DNA of 64,000 nucleotides from Petasospora fabianii (GCA_022641835.1 CP048715.1:868001-932000), one strand, 5' to 3'; positions 20,502 through 31,015 are shown, counted from the first letter of the stretch. A program made the numbers and translations. The notes: generated by a model not told the origin, from the sequence alone.

Positions 20502-21308
20502 ATGTCATACGGTGCAGACGCTGCTAAGAGACTTCAGGGCAAGATTGTCCTCATCACTGGTGCCAGTGCTGGTATCGGTGAACAGACAGCTCTTGATTAC
20601 GCCGAGGCTTCTAATGGTGAGATCAAACTCATCTTGACCGCTAGAAGAGAAGAAAAGCTTGCATCGTTGAAGAACACACTTGAGGAGAAATATCCAAAGA
20701 TTGGTGTTCTCATCAAGAAGCTCGATGTGTCCAAATCTGAAGATATTGACAACTTCTTCAAGACTCTCCCATCTGATTACTCTGAGATCGATGTCCTCGT
20801 TAACAATGCCGGTTTGGCTCAAGGCTTGGACAAAGTTGGTGAGATTGACGAGACTGATATCAACACCATGTTTGACACAAACGTTCTCGGTATGATTAAA
20901 GTCACACAGAGCGTTTTGCCAGGAATGAAATCTAGAAACAGAGGTGACATTGTTCAATTGGGTTCCATCGCTGGTAGAGACCCTTATCCAGGTGGTGGTA
21001 TCTACTGTGCCACTAAGGCAGCTCTCAGAGCTTTCACGCATGCCATGAGAAAAGAACTCATCGATACAAAGATTAGAATCATTGAGATTGATCCAGGTAA
21101 TGTTGAGACAGAATTCTCCAACACTAGATTTAAAGGTGACACCGAAAGAGCTAAGTCTGTCTACAAGGGCACTGAACCTTTGGTTGCTAAGGACATTTCA
21201 GACCTCATCTTGTTTGCCACCACAAGAAGAGAGAACACCGTTGTTGCTGAGACTTTGGTGTTTGCCTCCAACCAGGCTTCAGCATCTCACATCTACAGAT
21301 CTGCTTGA
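20502..21308 (+). CDS. YDF1: NADP-dependent 3-hydroxy acid / serine dehydrogenase (short-chain)
   Basis: Orthologue of S. cerevisiae YMR226C, an NADP-dependent dehydrogenase acting on L-allo-threonine, serine and 3-hydroxy acids. The protein is 268 aa from ATG 20502, against 267 in S. cerevisiae; alignment with the S. cerevisiae N-terminus (MSQGRKAAERL) supports this start. Residues 20-26 are the cofactor loop GASAGIG, NNAG is at 101-104, and the catalytic Ser155, Tyr168 and Lys172 (YCATK) are all present. A GC-rich hairpin follows 54 nt after the stop. Confidence 0.93.
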   Translation: MSYGADAAKRLQGKIVLITGASAGIGEQTALDYAEASNGEIKLILTARREEKLASLKNTLEEKYPKIGVLIKKLDVSKSEDIDNFFKTLPSDYSEIDVLVNNAGLAQGLDKVGEIDETDINTMFDTNVLGMIKVTQSVLPGMKSRNRGDIVQLGSIAGRDPYPGGGIYCATKAALRAFTHAMRKELIDTKIRIIEIDPGNVETEFSNTRFKGDTERAKSVYKGTEPLVAKDISDLILFATTRRENTVVAETLVFASNQASASHIYRSA

Positions 21309-21775
21309 ATCTTGGAGAGTTATAAAAGAGCCACACAATTCGTCTGACAATATGGAAAGAGTACCCGCCCCGGTGGCGGGTTTGATAGAGACTCTTTGGA
21401 TATAGTTGATATTCGTCAAAAATAGAGTAATAGATCAAGTGATGTAATGGCTGTAGAGACAAGGTTCTTTCACCAAAAAGGACACCGCGAGTCCCTGGGC
21501 ACCAAAGGCGCAAAGCCAAGGAAGGGCCACAGCATTGATTCCTTGAATCGTAATATTAGACAGAGACACCTTAAGCAACTTTATCACTTTAGTAATAAAG
21601 ACAATCAAGACAATGCCCAAAAGGTTGTCCAAACTCGTCGCATCGCTTACTGACTCCGTTCACGAACACAGACTCTGACTCTGGCAGCCCACCGATTTCG
21701 CGCGGCTGTAATCTTTAGTGGGGGGGGCATTCGGTGATAAAATTTCTTCCCAAGAAGACCTTTCCATTTCTCCTG
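21309..21775. other. Intergenic YDF1-YMC
   Basis: 467 nt. It holds the hairpin at 21363-21381 and a run of eight G residues at about 21720-21727, shortly before the carrier start. No gene seen. Confidence 0.55.
21363..21381 (+). terminator. GC-rich hairpin downstream of YDF1
   Basis: ACCCGCC and GGCGGGT form a perfect 7-bp stem with a CCGGT loop, 54 nt after the dehydrogenase stop. Yeast Pol II terminators do not need hairpins, so it may instead be a 3'-UTR structure or a palindromic protein site. Confidence 0.4.
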
Positions 21776-22705
21776 ATGTCTCTAGAAACTCACAGTAACT
21801 CACAGTCAAGAATGACAGAGGAGACATCATTCATTGGCATTGACGAGGTCGAACAGCCGGACCAGTTCCGCGTTGCGAAGGATCTCTTTGCAGGAACCGT
21901 TGGTGGTATCGCACAGGTGCTTGTGGGTCAGCCCTTCGATACAACAAAAGTGCGACTACAGAGTGATGTAACGGGACGATACAATGGTCCTATTGATGTG
22001 GTAAAGAAGCTCATTAAGGAGGAAGGTCCACGTGCTTTCTATAAGGGTACACTAACCCCGTTGATCGGTGTTGGTGCATGTGTCTCTATTCAATTCGCTG
22101 TTAATGAATACATGAAAAGAAGTGTCTTTGGTGAAGTGAGTCAATTGTCCTCTAAACAGTTTTACTTATCTGGTATGGCCGCTGGTGTGGCCAACTCGGT
22201 GCTGGCTTCACCGATTGAACATATCCGTTCCAGATTGCAAACACAAATCTCTGGAAATTTGGGTCCACTCGACATGATCAAGAACATTTATCAGAGGGCC
22301 GGTTTCCGTGGTCTTATGAAAGGTTTCCTACCAACTGCTATCAGAGAAGGTCATGGTATGGGTATCTACTTCCTCACATTCGAAGCATTGGTGCAAAGAG
22401 ATATGATCAAGAACAAAGTTGAGAGAAAAGAGATCCCAGGATGGAAGTTGTGTATGTATGGTGGTGCATCTGGTTACTCGATGTGGTTGACAGCGTACCC
22501 TGTGGATTTTGTGAAATCAAGATTGCAGACGGACAGTCTGGAAAACCCAGAGTACAAGAGCATCAGAGACGTTATCAAAAAAGTTTACAAGACACAAGGT
22601 ATCAAAGGTTTCTTCAAAGGGTTCGCTCCAACGATCCTCAGAGCTGCCCCAGCCAACGCTGCAACTTTCTGTGCATTTGAAATGACACTGAGATCTTTGA
22701 ATTAA
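21776..22705 (+). CDS. YMC1/YMC2: Mitochondrial carrier, Ymc1/Ymc2 type
   Basis: Inner-membrane carrier related to S. cerevisiae Ymc1/Ymc2, linked to glycine/glutamate and oleate metabolism. The protein is 309 aa from ATG 21776. Met13 (ATG 21812) has a better context (A at -3) and aligns with the S. cerevisiae start, giving 297 aa. Three carrier repeats are visible: QPFDTTKVRLQ, SPIEHIRSRLQTQ and YPVDFVKSRLQTD. YKGTLTPLIGVGACVSIQF in repeat 1 and the end motif FKGFAPTILRAAPANAATF match Ymc1 closely. Confidence 0.9.
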   Translation: MSLETHSNSQSRMTEETSFIGIDEVEQPDQFRVAKDLFAGTVGGIAQVLVGQPFDTTKVRLQSDVTGRYNGPIDVVKKLIKEEGPRAFYKGTLTPLIGVGACVSIQFAVNEYMKRSVFGEVSQLSSKQFYLSGMAAGVANSVLASPIEHIRSRLQTQISGNLGPLDMIKNIYQRAGFRGLMKGFLPTAIREGHGMGIYFLTFEALVQRDMIKNKVERKEIPGWKLCMYGGASGYSMWLTAYPVDFVKSRLQTDSLENPEYKSIRDVIKKVYKTQGIKGFFKGFAPTILRAAPANAATFCAFEMTLRSLN

Positions 22706-23599
22706 TCTTATGAACATGTACATATATAATAGATATTTCAGTTAAGTCACTGGCTAGAAACAACTTTTGGAGTAGCAGCTAAGTCCTTGCCTGAAATGAT
22801 ACTAGCGAGCCTTCGAGCATCCAGGAACTCATTGATGACGAGAATGAGAGTGTGGGTCAAGAAGAGCGATGGTTTTGACAGCACGCTCATCAGAGAGTAC
22901 GTTATATAGACAGCCATGGCCCACATTTGACTCGTCTTTTGACTCATATGGTCCCGGTACGAGTGTGCTTAGTAGGGGGGAGCATTTGTGGCCGCAATAA
23001 TACAATAGAACAGTGTGAAGGCACTGAAGTGTTCATGTTTGCATGTTTAATGAACGGCTGATTGAATAGGCATGTGTCAAAGTAAGGGTCCCTGATGATT
23101 ATGTGGTGGACTGCAGAACGAGCTATGACATGTCAATCTGATAAGGAGAGACATGATGACGCGTGCAGCGTTGTAGGGACACGGGGGAGAAAGACAGGCG
23201 AATCTCAGACAGATATTGCACTATTGCCCAATATGAAATAAACCAATAGGACACAGATAGCTTGCTCTCCTGAAGGGGAGACGAGATTAATACCAGACAA
23301 TGGAGTGGAGTCACTCTCTGTTCGGACTCGGACCAGTCGCGGAAAGAGGAAAATAAGTTTTGGTGCGAAAGGGGCTTAAGCTTTGTTGTTGATACCGACT
23401 TGAAACCTCTTAAACAAGACCAGACGAGTCCTTGTTTTGATTAGTTCTCCTTTCATTTATCTCTGGTTCTACTGATACCAGCACAAAGAGTTTTCATACG
23501 CGCTGAATCTACCACTTCCGACCTATCCATTGACCTCTATTGTGTGTGTGTTTCTCCATCTCATCTCTATTTACTCCCTCCACTCCACTCCTGCTCGCT
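22706..23599. other. Intergenic YMC-EOS1
   Basis: 894 nt. It includes a possible small minus-strand gene (22747-22947, listed separately) and an ACGCGT at 23159-23164. No other coding signal seen. Confidence 0.5.
22747..22947 (-). CDS. Possible small membrane protein (66 aa)
   Basis: ATG-initiated 66-codon frame, tail-to-tail with the carrier gene (41 nt between stops). The translation has two hydrophobic stretches (WAMAVYITYSLMSVL and FLTHTLILVINEFL) and a basic-then-polar end. I do not recognise it. Chance frames of this length are common, so it is only a candidate. Confidence 0.25.
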   Translation of the reverse strand: MSQKTSQMWAMAVYITYSLMSVLSKPSLFLTHTLILVINEFLDARRLASIISGKDLAATPKVVSSQ

Positions 23600-24712
23600 A
23601 TGAGCAGACAAAGGTCAAGACAATACTCCTCGAGGCCCGACTATGCTGATATACCACCGCCGACTCCTGCTCCTGAGGATTCAGAGTATGAGGATTTTCA
23701 ACAGCAGCAGCGTCTCTCGATTTCCCAAAGAAGCTCTACTGTGAATCTCGTCTCGCAAAATACACTTCACAATCAAGTGCCTTATTTTACACATCCACCA
23801 GTCAATGACGAATCCATCCCATCTTATGCCGAGAGCATGAATAGAAGCTCATCGGAGTCCACCATCACTCCGAGACGTCGCTCACACGCCCTAGCTGCAA
23901 CACCCTCTGCGCCTTCAACACCACAGGACACAACTGTAACACCAGCATCTTCGACACCAGCGTCAGTACCCTCGACACGAAGATCGCGTCCCGGTGTGTC
24001 AACGGCGCAGTATATTGCTGATCGAGCAGCTGCATTCACACGAAAGCAGAATCTTAAAGCTCTGGGACTCAACGTTTTAAATGCAAGACAGCATCTCGCA
24101 CTTGCCATGTGTCGAGACATTGTCCTAATCCTCCCCTTGGTGCATGCGTTCAAATCTTTCAAGCATGGCTTTGACATGTTTTGGGCCCAGGAACCGGAAG
24201 ATCAAGAATATTTCACTATGCTCACAACAGCGTCTCCTGCAGAGTTTTTAACTACTGGGATCTGGTGCATAGTTGCCGCATATTTATCCTTTTCCGTAAT
24301 TGATGGACTCATGGTCAGATGGATCGTCACCTATCAGACATCGGCTGCTATCTTGAGAGTATTGTCAATGTCGATGTTCTTAATCATGATTGAACAGGTG
24401 GCACTATCGTTATTTAGTCCCGATGGGTCATATGCACTACATACTTGGATCCTCGTGTCGGTGGTGTTGACAGGTGCGTACATCTTACAGACTTTTGTTA
24501 CGAGTAACTTAGACCTCAAGGATGGAAACCGTAAGAGGACGATTGACTATTACAGCATTGCTGTGTTTGCTGTTGTCCCCGTTGGTGTGGCCAGCTTTGT
24601 TTCCATGATTGTGCTCTTGAGAGCATTGTTGTTTATCAGATTGGATATTGGTGGTAAGGACATTATGGAAGGAACATTTACCAACTTATTGGCCCCTGTT
24701 TATAAGGTATGA
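23600..24712 (+). CDS. EOS1: Eos1-like ER membrane protein of N-glycosylation
   Basis: Resembles S. cerevisiae Eos1 (366 aa), an ER membrane protein needed for normal N-glycosylation and oxidative-stress tolerance. From ATG 23600 the protein is 370 aa. The first 150 residues are disordered, Ser/Thr/Pro-rich. The conserved part starts with NARQHLALAMCRDIVLILPL and contains GLMVRWIVTYQTSAAILRVLSMSM, then ILQTFVTSNL, with four or five membrane helices. The start was set at the first ATG. Confidence 0.8.
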   Translation: MSRQRSRQYSSRPDYADIPPPTPAPEDSEYEDFQQQQRLSISQRSSTVNLVSQNTLHNQVPYFTHPPVNDESIPSYAESMNRSSSESTITPRRRSHALAATPSAPSTPQDTTVTPASSTPASVPSTRRSRPGVSTAQYIADRAAAFTRKQNLKALGLNVLNARQHLALAMCRDIVLILPLVHAFKSFKHGFDMFWAQEPEDQEYFTMLTTASPAEFLTTGIWCIVAAYLSFSVIDGLMVRWIVTYQTSAAILRVLSMSMFLIMIEQVALSLFSPDGSYALHTWILVSVVLTGAYILQTFVTSNLDLKDGNRKRTIDYYSIAVFAVVPVGVASFVSMIVLLRALLFIRLDIGGKDIMEGTFTNLLAPVYKV

Positions 24713-24812
24713 CTCTTTTAATGACACTTCATGATCACAACACTTAAAAATCTATCGTTTGTAAACTAAAGGCCACCACATAACATTCTGTTCGTCTTCT
24801 CAGATATACCAA

Positions 24813-24822
24813 GTCACGTGAC
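24813..24822. promoter_or_regulatory. Palindromic E-box GTCACGTGAC upstream of SWS2
   Basis: Perfect 10-bp palindrome with a CACGTG core, 167 nt before the SWS2 ATG. It matches the Cbf1-type bHLH consensus (RTCACRTG). Confidence 0.5.
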
Positions 24823-24988
24823 AGATAAAAAACACCCAGACACCATTTATAGAACCTCGAAAAAAACGGCCATTGGCCAACAGCCTATGTAACATATCAA
24901 ACTCATCAGCTTTGTCTCTTGTGAATCCTTTTGCAGTTTCTGCGTGAATCGACCAACCAGATACACTCTCTACAAAACATAGGACACA

Positions 24989-25435
24989 ATGGTGACAACA
25001 ATCATGGGAAAGGGTTTCCGCGCTAAGGAACTTGTGCGCATTGGTCTCAAGTCCAAGTTCTATGGACTCTCGACTCATGAGATTGAAAAGATCTGCTCTA
25101 AGCTTGGTCTTTACCCAATGATGAGAATGCATCAGTTATCAGAGCAGCAAATTCTTGGTATCACAAAGGAACTTTCTGAGTTAACGATAGAAGGTGATGC
25201 ACGTGCCGTTATCCGTTCGAATATCGCTTTGAAGAGAACTATTGGTTCCTACCAGGGTATGAGACATGCTCTTGGTTTGCCAGTGCATGGTCAAAAGACA
25301 AGAACAAATGCAAAGACTGCTAGACGTCTGAACAGAATCGAGAGAAGAGGTTTTGCCACAAGTGCGAGACAGTCACAGGAGAGTGCTACTGGTGTTCTTG
25401 CTGCAGTGAAGAACTTGTTCAGACCTTTTTTCTAA
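24989..25435 (+). CDS. SWS2: Mitochondrial small-subunit ribosomal protein uS13m
   Basis: Mitoribosomal S13 protein, 148 aa (S. cerevisiae Sws2 is 143). Strong match throughout: [63 protein letters not shown], then KTARRLNRI. The L in RRLNRI is encoded by CTG at the position of a conserved leucine, supporting the standard code. The ~25-residue tail after the S13 core is poorly conserved. Confidence 0.95.
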   Translation: MVTTIMGKGFRAKELVRIGLKSKFYGLSTHEIEKICSKLGLYPMMRMHQLSEQQILGITKELSELTIEGDARAVIRSNIALKRTIGSYQGMRHALGLPVHGQKTRTNAKTARRLNRIERRGFATSARQSQESATGVLAAVKNLFRPFF

Positions 25436-25840
25436 CTATAGTGTTTAAAGAAAAAAAGATTGCATAAGAGATAAGAGTGGATGAAAAAGTGTACATTAAT
25501 GAGAAATGGTGCTGTTGGTTGGATTGATCAAGTTTACGGGCCATGGGTTTTATGAATGAATCTGTACATAGGGTTTTACAACTCACATTGAAATGATATA
25601 AAAGTTTTGATTTAACAAGAAGTAGGTATCATCCTTGGTAGTGATATTCTGACCATTAGCTCAACCCCACCTTTAGACCTTATATCTAAGGTGTTCATTA
25701 GTCTTTAAAACAGCTGAAATATGTCTAGTATGGAGAGACGGGTGGCGCGAAATGATATACACGTACAAGACGCGTCACGTCTTTCTGTTTACCCCAATCA
25801 CCTCCACAACCCATCATAGTGAAATCAACTGTTAACCGCC
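25436..25840. other. Intergenic SWS2-PMS1
   Basis: 405 nt; holds the PMS1 promoter with an MCB-type hexamer (listed separately). No gene seen. Confidence 0.6.
25770..25775. promoter_or_regulatory. MluI cell-cycle box upstream of PMS1
   Basis: ACGCGT, 65 nt before the PMS1 ATG. MCB elements bind MBF and drive G1/S expression of replication and repair genes in S. cerevisiae; the position is typical. Confidence 0.5.
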
Positions 25841-28636
25841 ATGAGCATACGAACAATCAGTCAGGAGGACGTTCACCGCCTCACATCTGGCCAGGTCATT
25901 GTTGACCTTTCAACCGCCGTGAAAGAGCTCGTTGAAAATAGTCTTGATGCACATGCTACGCAAGTTGAGTGCCATTTCAAGAACTATGGAATGGACTCAT
26001 TAGAGATCACTGATAATGGCGATGGTATCTCAGAAGATGATTTTGAAGGAATCGCACTGAAGCATCATACGTCTAAGCTTTCGAGCTTCCAGGATTTGGA
26101 GCGAGTGAACACTTTGGGGTTTAGAGGTGAAGCGCTTAGTTCGTTATGTGGTATTGCAAGTTTGAAGATAATCACTACAAGGAAAGGACCTAAGGCTACT
26201 CAACTCACGTTTGCCACGTCTGGTGCTATTCAAGATAAGAAGATATGTACGAGGAACAAGGGTACCACAGTTAGTGTCTCTGAGCTCTTCAAGAACTTGC
26301 CCGTGAGAAAGAAGGATATGATCAAGAACCATAAGCGAGAGTTTAACAAATGTCTATCCCTTCTTCAAGATTATACATTAATCAACACCAATGTGAAATT
26401 TACTGTTTACAACACAACTCCAAAGGGTAAGAAGACTCTAGTCCTGAGCTCCCAAGGTTCTGGCATCATGAAGAACAACGTCATCAGCGTCTATGGTTCT
26501 AATGGCATGCACGGTCTTGTACCCATCTCACTAAGACTTGATTTGAATCAGTACAAATCCAAACTCAAGGTCATTGACACTAATAATGACTATACTATTA
26601 ACATTACGGGACTCATATCCAAGACTTCCTTCGGATATGGCCGTTCAGCGACGGACAGACAGTGTCTCTATATCAACAAACGTCCCGTTGAGCTCAAACC
26701 ATTCACCAAAATGATCAATGAAGTGTACAAAACTTACAACAATGTTCAGTGTCCTGTGATAATTCTTGACTTTGAGATGGATACACATTATCTGGATGTT
26801 AACGTTACACCTAATAAGAGAACAATCTTGATCCATAATGAGATGTATGTCATTGAGGAGTTGAGAACAAAGTTGATTGAGTTTTGGGATAGTTTGGATA
26901 TCAGTATTCCGAGAAACATGGAGGGTCAGAGATCTATTGAAGAGTTGAGAAATTTCAAGACTGAGAAGGATGAGGAAATTGAAAAGAAGCCATCGCTGGG
27001 GTTGAAAATGGGTGGATTTGCATTTACTCAAGAGACTGCTTCTCAGGCACCTGCTCAGAGTGACGCCGAGTCTCAAGCTGATGAAGATGTTCCTGCGGCT
27101 GAAATTGAACAAATTGCAAACGATGATGTTTCAAATGATAGCTCTAATGCTATACTTGAAAGTGGGCATCATGATTCTCTGGGGCAAAGTGAAGATGCAC
27201 TAGAGAGAAAGAGACCATCAGATACTCAATTAATTGAAGCTGCACAGAAGAGAGCTAAAGACTTCCTAGCTGAACCTCAACTTGATGACAACAACGATAT
27301 AGATGAAGATAGTAGTACTGAACAATTGGATGGCTTGACACAGCAGGAACTGGACGAGTTGGTGTTGCTCAATGAGTCGGAAGACGTTCCAGAACAAAGC
27401 AATGAACCACTATTTGTTGAAGAATCCGATTCTGGACCAGAAGATACCGAAGGTTTCATGGATGTTAACGAAAAGCCGGTAACTGAGCAGGAAAGGGACA
27501 AACCAGTGATCACTCAAAGACCAGCGGTTAGATATAAAGTCATCGATCTTTCACAGATATCATCGTTCCGAAATGGTCCCACCACCCCATCCACAAAGCA
27601 TTCCTCACGCGCACCTTTCAATCTCAAATCAACGAAGACAGCGATTACTACTGATCAACGTAAGGATAATTGTCACTGCAGCCATGAGAGTGAAGAAGAA
27701 GAGGAGGAGGAGGATGAAGAAGATGAAGGAAACATGAACAGTACTCTTGTGAACAACCTGGATGGCACTCCAGACACTCAGATTGGATCTGATGGTAGTG
27801 CTGGGGATGATGATAATGAAGGTGAAGAAGTTCAAGTCACCAAGGTTGAAGTGAAAAAGGAGAAGACTGGTTTATTTTACGAGACCACTACAACGGTTCC
27901 CTTAGAGTTTGCACAATGTTGTACCATTGCTAATGACACTGATGAGAAGACAAAAGTTGAAATTGATGATATTGATAATCAGGAAGAATCTGAGAACTAC
28001 TTGACTCTGACCGTTTCCAAGTCTGACTTCAATGATATGAAGGTCATTGGTCAGTTCAATCTTGGGTTCATCTTGGTGATTAGAGAGAAAAATGGTAAGA
28101 AGGATTTGTTCATCGTTGATCAACATGCTAGTGATGAGAAGTTTAACTTTGAGGACTTACAAAAAAACACTGTCTTTGATAGTCAAAGATTGGTTATTCC
28201 TCAGACATTGGAGTTGAACGTTCTTGATGAGCTTTTAGTGATGCAAAATAAGGAAGTATTTGAGAAGAATGGATTCCAAATCAAACTCGATGAAGAAGGT
28301 ACACCAGGTGAACGGATTAAGCTCATTTCTCTTCCAATTTCCAAACGCAAGGCATTTGATGTATCAGATTTCAACGAGTTGGTTCACCTTGTGAGTCAAA
28401 ATCAGGGAAACACATCATCTGTTCGTTGTTCAAAGATAAGATCAATGTTTGCGATGAGGGCATGTCGTAAATCTATCATGGTCGGGAAACATCTTTCGCA
28501 CAAGACTATGAAGAGATTGGTGAAGAATTTGGGGACATTGGATAAGCCATGGAATTGTCCACATGGAAGACCAACTATGAGACACTTGATTGAGCTCCAG
28601 CAATGGAAGCCATATAACGACGATTACGCATTGTAA
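25841..28636 (+). CDS. PMS1: DNA mismatch repair endonuclease subunit Pms1
   Basis: MutL homologue forming MutL-alpha with Mlh1; nicks the new strand during mismatch repair. The 931-aa protein starts with a GHKL ATPase: VKELVENSLDA, DNGDGI, GFRGEALSSL. A long acidic, disordered linker (about 390-730) includes a Glu-rich run near residue 620. The C-terminal endonuclease domain has the metal motif DQHASDEKFNFE (760-771), matching the DQHA(x)2E(x)4E signature, then ACRKSIM and CPHGRPT (906-912). All catalytic motifs look intact. An MCB hexamer lies upstream. Confidence 0.96.
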   Translation: MSIRTISQEDVHRLTSGQVIVDLSTAVKELVENSLDAHATQVECHFKNYGMDSLEITDNGDGISEDDFEGIALKHHTSKLSSFQDLERVNTLGFRGEALSSLCGIASLKIITTRKGPKATQLTFATSGAIQDKKICTRNKGTTVSVSELFKNLPVRKKDMIKNHKREFNKCLSLLQDYTLINTNVKFTVYNTTPKGKKTLVLSSQGSGIMKNNVISVYGSNGMHGLVPISLRLDLNQYKSKLKVIDTNNDYTINITGLISKTSFGYGRSATDRQCLYINKRPVELKPFTKMINEVYKTYNNVQCPVIILDFEMDTHYLDVNVTPNKRTILIHNEMYVIEELRTKLIEFWDSLDISIPRNMEGQRSIEELRNFKTEKDEEIEKKPSLGLKMGGFAFTQETASQAPAQSDAESQADEDVPAAEIEQIANDDVSNDSSNAILESGHHDSLGQSEDALERKRPSDTQLIEAAQKRAKDFLAEPQLDDNNDIDEDSSTEQLDGLTQQELDELVLLNESEDVPEQSNEPLFVEESDSGPEDTEGFMDVNEKPVTEQERDKPVITQRPAVRYKVIDLSQISSFRNGPTTPSTKHSSRAPFNLKSTKTAITTDQRKDNCHCSHESEEEEEEEDEEDEGNMNSTLVNNLDGTPDTQIGSDGSAGDDDNEGEEVQVTKVEVKKEKTGLFYETTTTVPLEFAQCCTIANDTDEKTKVEIDDIDNQEESENYLTLTVSKSDFNDMKVIGQFNLGFILVIREKNGKKDLFIVDQHASDEKFNFEDLQKNTVFDSQRLVIPQTLELNVLDELLVMQNKEVFEKNGFQIKLDEEGTPGERIKLISLPISKRKAFDVSDFNELVHLVSQNQGNTSSVRCSKIRSMFAMRACRKSIMVGKHLSHKTMKRLVKNLGTLDKPWNCPHGRPTMRHLIELQQWKPYNDDYAL

Positions 28637-28894
28637 TAAATGAATAAACAAGACAAAAAGGGAATATGTTGATTCACTTCATAACTTGACCATCTGTACT
28701 TAATATATAGTAGTTGTTGCCAACGTGAATGCAAGGGAAGCATGAGACCTAAGAGCCGGAAGACGTGAATAATATAGTCATTCGTGAACACAAGTCTAAC
28801 AAAGGACCACAAAGTGGGTCATAATGAAGGAGTATTTATAAAGGACTTCAGATGGCTTTAGATTAAGGATGGTGGATGTGATATGGATAGTTAT

Positions 28895-29902
28895 TCACCA
28901 AAACTTGTACCATGGTTTTTGCAACTTCTTACTCAAAGCTTTGTAATACTCCATCTCGTTCCAACAGTCTCTACCCCAATCACAACCAGCCATATTGACG
29001 ACAAAGTCCCTTTCACGTTCGTTGTAGAAGTATCTTGGATCATTTGCCTGTTCTGAACAGGCACCTGGTGGGAAGGCATTAATGGATCGCAGTGGGAGGA
29101 ATGCGGTACTTTCTCTTATCCATGGATGAGCATTGTAAAGGGTTTCAAGGGCATCTTGTTCCTTGTGTTCCCATGCCATATGCATCTGTTCGTAAAACAC
29201 TGGATCCCACCAAATATCAAGAAGTGCTTCTGACCATTTGGACTTGTGGATGAGGAAAGAACCCAAGTTGAAACCACCACAGTCCTGTGTGATCAAGAGT
29301 TCAACTGGTTTGTTATAATCGACAAATGGTGCGTCAGTCTTGAGTTTCAATGGGTTGAAATCGGTGAGCTGTCTTGTAGTGATGTTGTCCATTCTGTTAA
29401 AGATATGATCTTCGAGAGAAATTTGAGGTTCCATGATATAGGTATGTAAATCCAACCACCAGAACCATTCGGCATTAGGGTATTGTCTAAAAGTCTGTTT
29501 GAGAATATCAACTTTCTCCCAGCTCTCTCTCCATTCATGAGAGTAACGTTTCTTCATTGTCATATCCTTGATGGCAAGACCATAACCATGACGACGAGCA
29601 TAATCACGTTTGTTGGCGATGGATGATCTTTCGATGGACCATTCCTGGGCACCTTTCCATTTTAAGACACCACCACCTTCATTTGCAGCGAGGATGATGA
29701 CGACTTTTGGTCCTGTGAGTTTAAAATGCGGCACAAGTGGGATTGATGTGAAGAGGGAAAGGAAGAGAAGTGTTAATAGACCAAAGACAATCTTCTTATG
29801 ATGGTTGAGGACTTGAATGATCTTGTTGGTTCGAGAACCTGTTGAGAAGCGGGACTTTTGGTCCTTAAGGTTCGATTCAATGTCCTTATCCACGTACACC
29901 AT
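28895..29902 (-). CDS. MNN10: Alpha-1,6-mannosyltransferase, GT34 (Mnn10/Mnn11 type)
   Basis: Golgi type II membrane mannosyltransferase of the M-Pol II complex that extends the N-glycan outer chain. The 335-aa protein has a short cytosolic tail, a membrane anchor at about 38-58, then a GT34 domain: AEWFWWLDLHTYIMEP, TQDCGGFNLGSF, WDPVFYEQMHMAWEHKEQDALE, FPPGACS and VNMAGCDWGRDC. These match Mnn10 better than Mnn11 as I recall them, though the length is shorter than S. cerevisiae Mnn10 (393). Confidence 0.88.
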   Translation of the reverse strand: MVYVDKDIESNLKDQKSRFSTGSRTNKIIQVLNHHKKIVFGLLTLLFLSLFTSIPLVPHFKLTGPKVVIILAANEGGGVLKWKGAQEWSIERSSIANKRDYARRHGYGLAIKDMTMKKRYSHEWRESWEKVDILKQTFRQYPNAEWFWWLDLHTYIMEPQISLEDHIFNRMDNITTRQLTDFNPLKLKTDAPFVDYNKPVELLITQDCGGFNLGSFLIHKSKWSEALLDIWWDPVFYEQMHMAWEHKEQDALETLYNAHPWIRESTAFLPLRSINAFPPGACSEQANDPRYFYNERERDFVVNMAGCDWGRDCWNEMEYYKALSKKLQKPWYKFW

Positions 29903-31015
29903 GATGCTTGTTGTATAGTAATAGGGATCAAGAGATTGGACCCCTTGAAGAGTTGATGAAGAAAAAACAAAGAGGAAAGAGTTTATAAAAAGACTTGATG
30001 CTTCGTGATCCCCGGGGGACTTAATGCGAATTCTCTAACAAAGATTTGGCACAGAGGCAGCTGTAACAAGGATGGGATCTGATTAGCTGCGTTATGCCGA
30101 GTTGATAACCTCTCCAAAGAAGACACCAAAGACACCTCTGCACTAGTTACCAGATCAAATTGATGTTTTCGTTTCTGAAGGTTTGGCCAAGTGTTTGAAC
30201 AGGAACGCGACCGCGCCGATGTATCCTAATGAGGTAATACCCGAGGGCATCGGTAGTTTTTATGTGTATGTTCCTTCAATAGGACCCTCGGAACTCGCTT
30301 TCCAATAGTTAAGGGTCCTTGATGAGCAGTCCCAATCATTTTGAATAACTTTTTAGTAACAGTGATTAAGTGGATGGGGGTGTTGTAATGGTTAGGTGTT
30401 AGTGATCAGGAGATAAGATAGTGTATGCATACTCAATTTCAATGTTGAAAGGGCTCCCGCAACGCAAGACTACTACTTTAGATGTGGTGCACCACCACGC
30501 GATGACCAATACAATGTCTCCTGAGTGGTTGAGTCGGGAGATAAACGACATAGGCACATAGATACAGAAAAGGTGGCAAAGCCGTACACCGTATGACTCC
30601 TAGAAAGACATTGCTAAACGCATGTAATGAGTAAAAACCCGTAGTCACAACGCACCCCGTAGTCCTGAGCGCATAGAGTTCTTAGCCCAAAGCCTCACCC
30701 ATGTCATCACCAGAGACCAACTAAACAAACACGCAACTCGTGACTCCACCACCACCACCACCACCACCACCAACAACAACAACAAAACACAGCCTCTGAG
30801 CACACACACACACCAGTTTGCGGATACCACTCGGATCATAGATCTTTCAATCTGATCAGCAGAGGCAAAACACCCCGTTCCGATATAAACTTACGTACTC
30901 GCCCCGGATTTCCACTTGTCTTCACAACGCGTCCAACAAGAAGAAGAACAACAACAACATATCCAGAGAAGCTCTCACTCTCATAAGCTTCCTCGTGCCC
31001 TCTAATACACAGATC
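29903..31015. other. Divergent promoter region MNN10/unknown gene
   Basis: 1.1 kb without a gene. The right side holds (CCA)n/(CAA)n microsatellites (30746-30785) and an ACGCGT at 30927-30932. Confidence 0.55.
30746..30785 (+). repeat. (CCA)n-(CAA)n microsatellite
   Basis: About nine CCA units running directly into CAA units, then a short (CA)n at about 30801-30813; in the upstream region of the gene at 31016. Confidence 0.85.
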
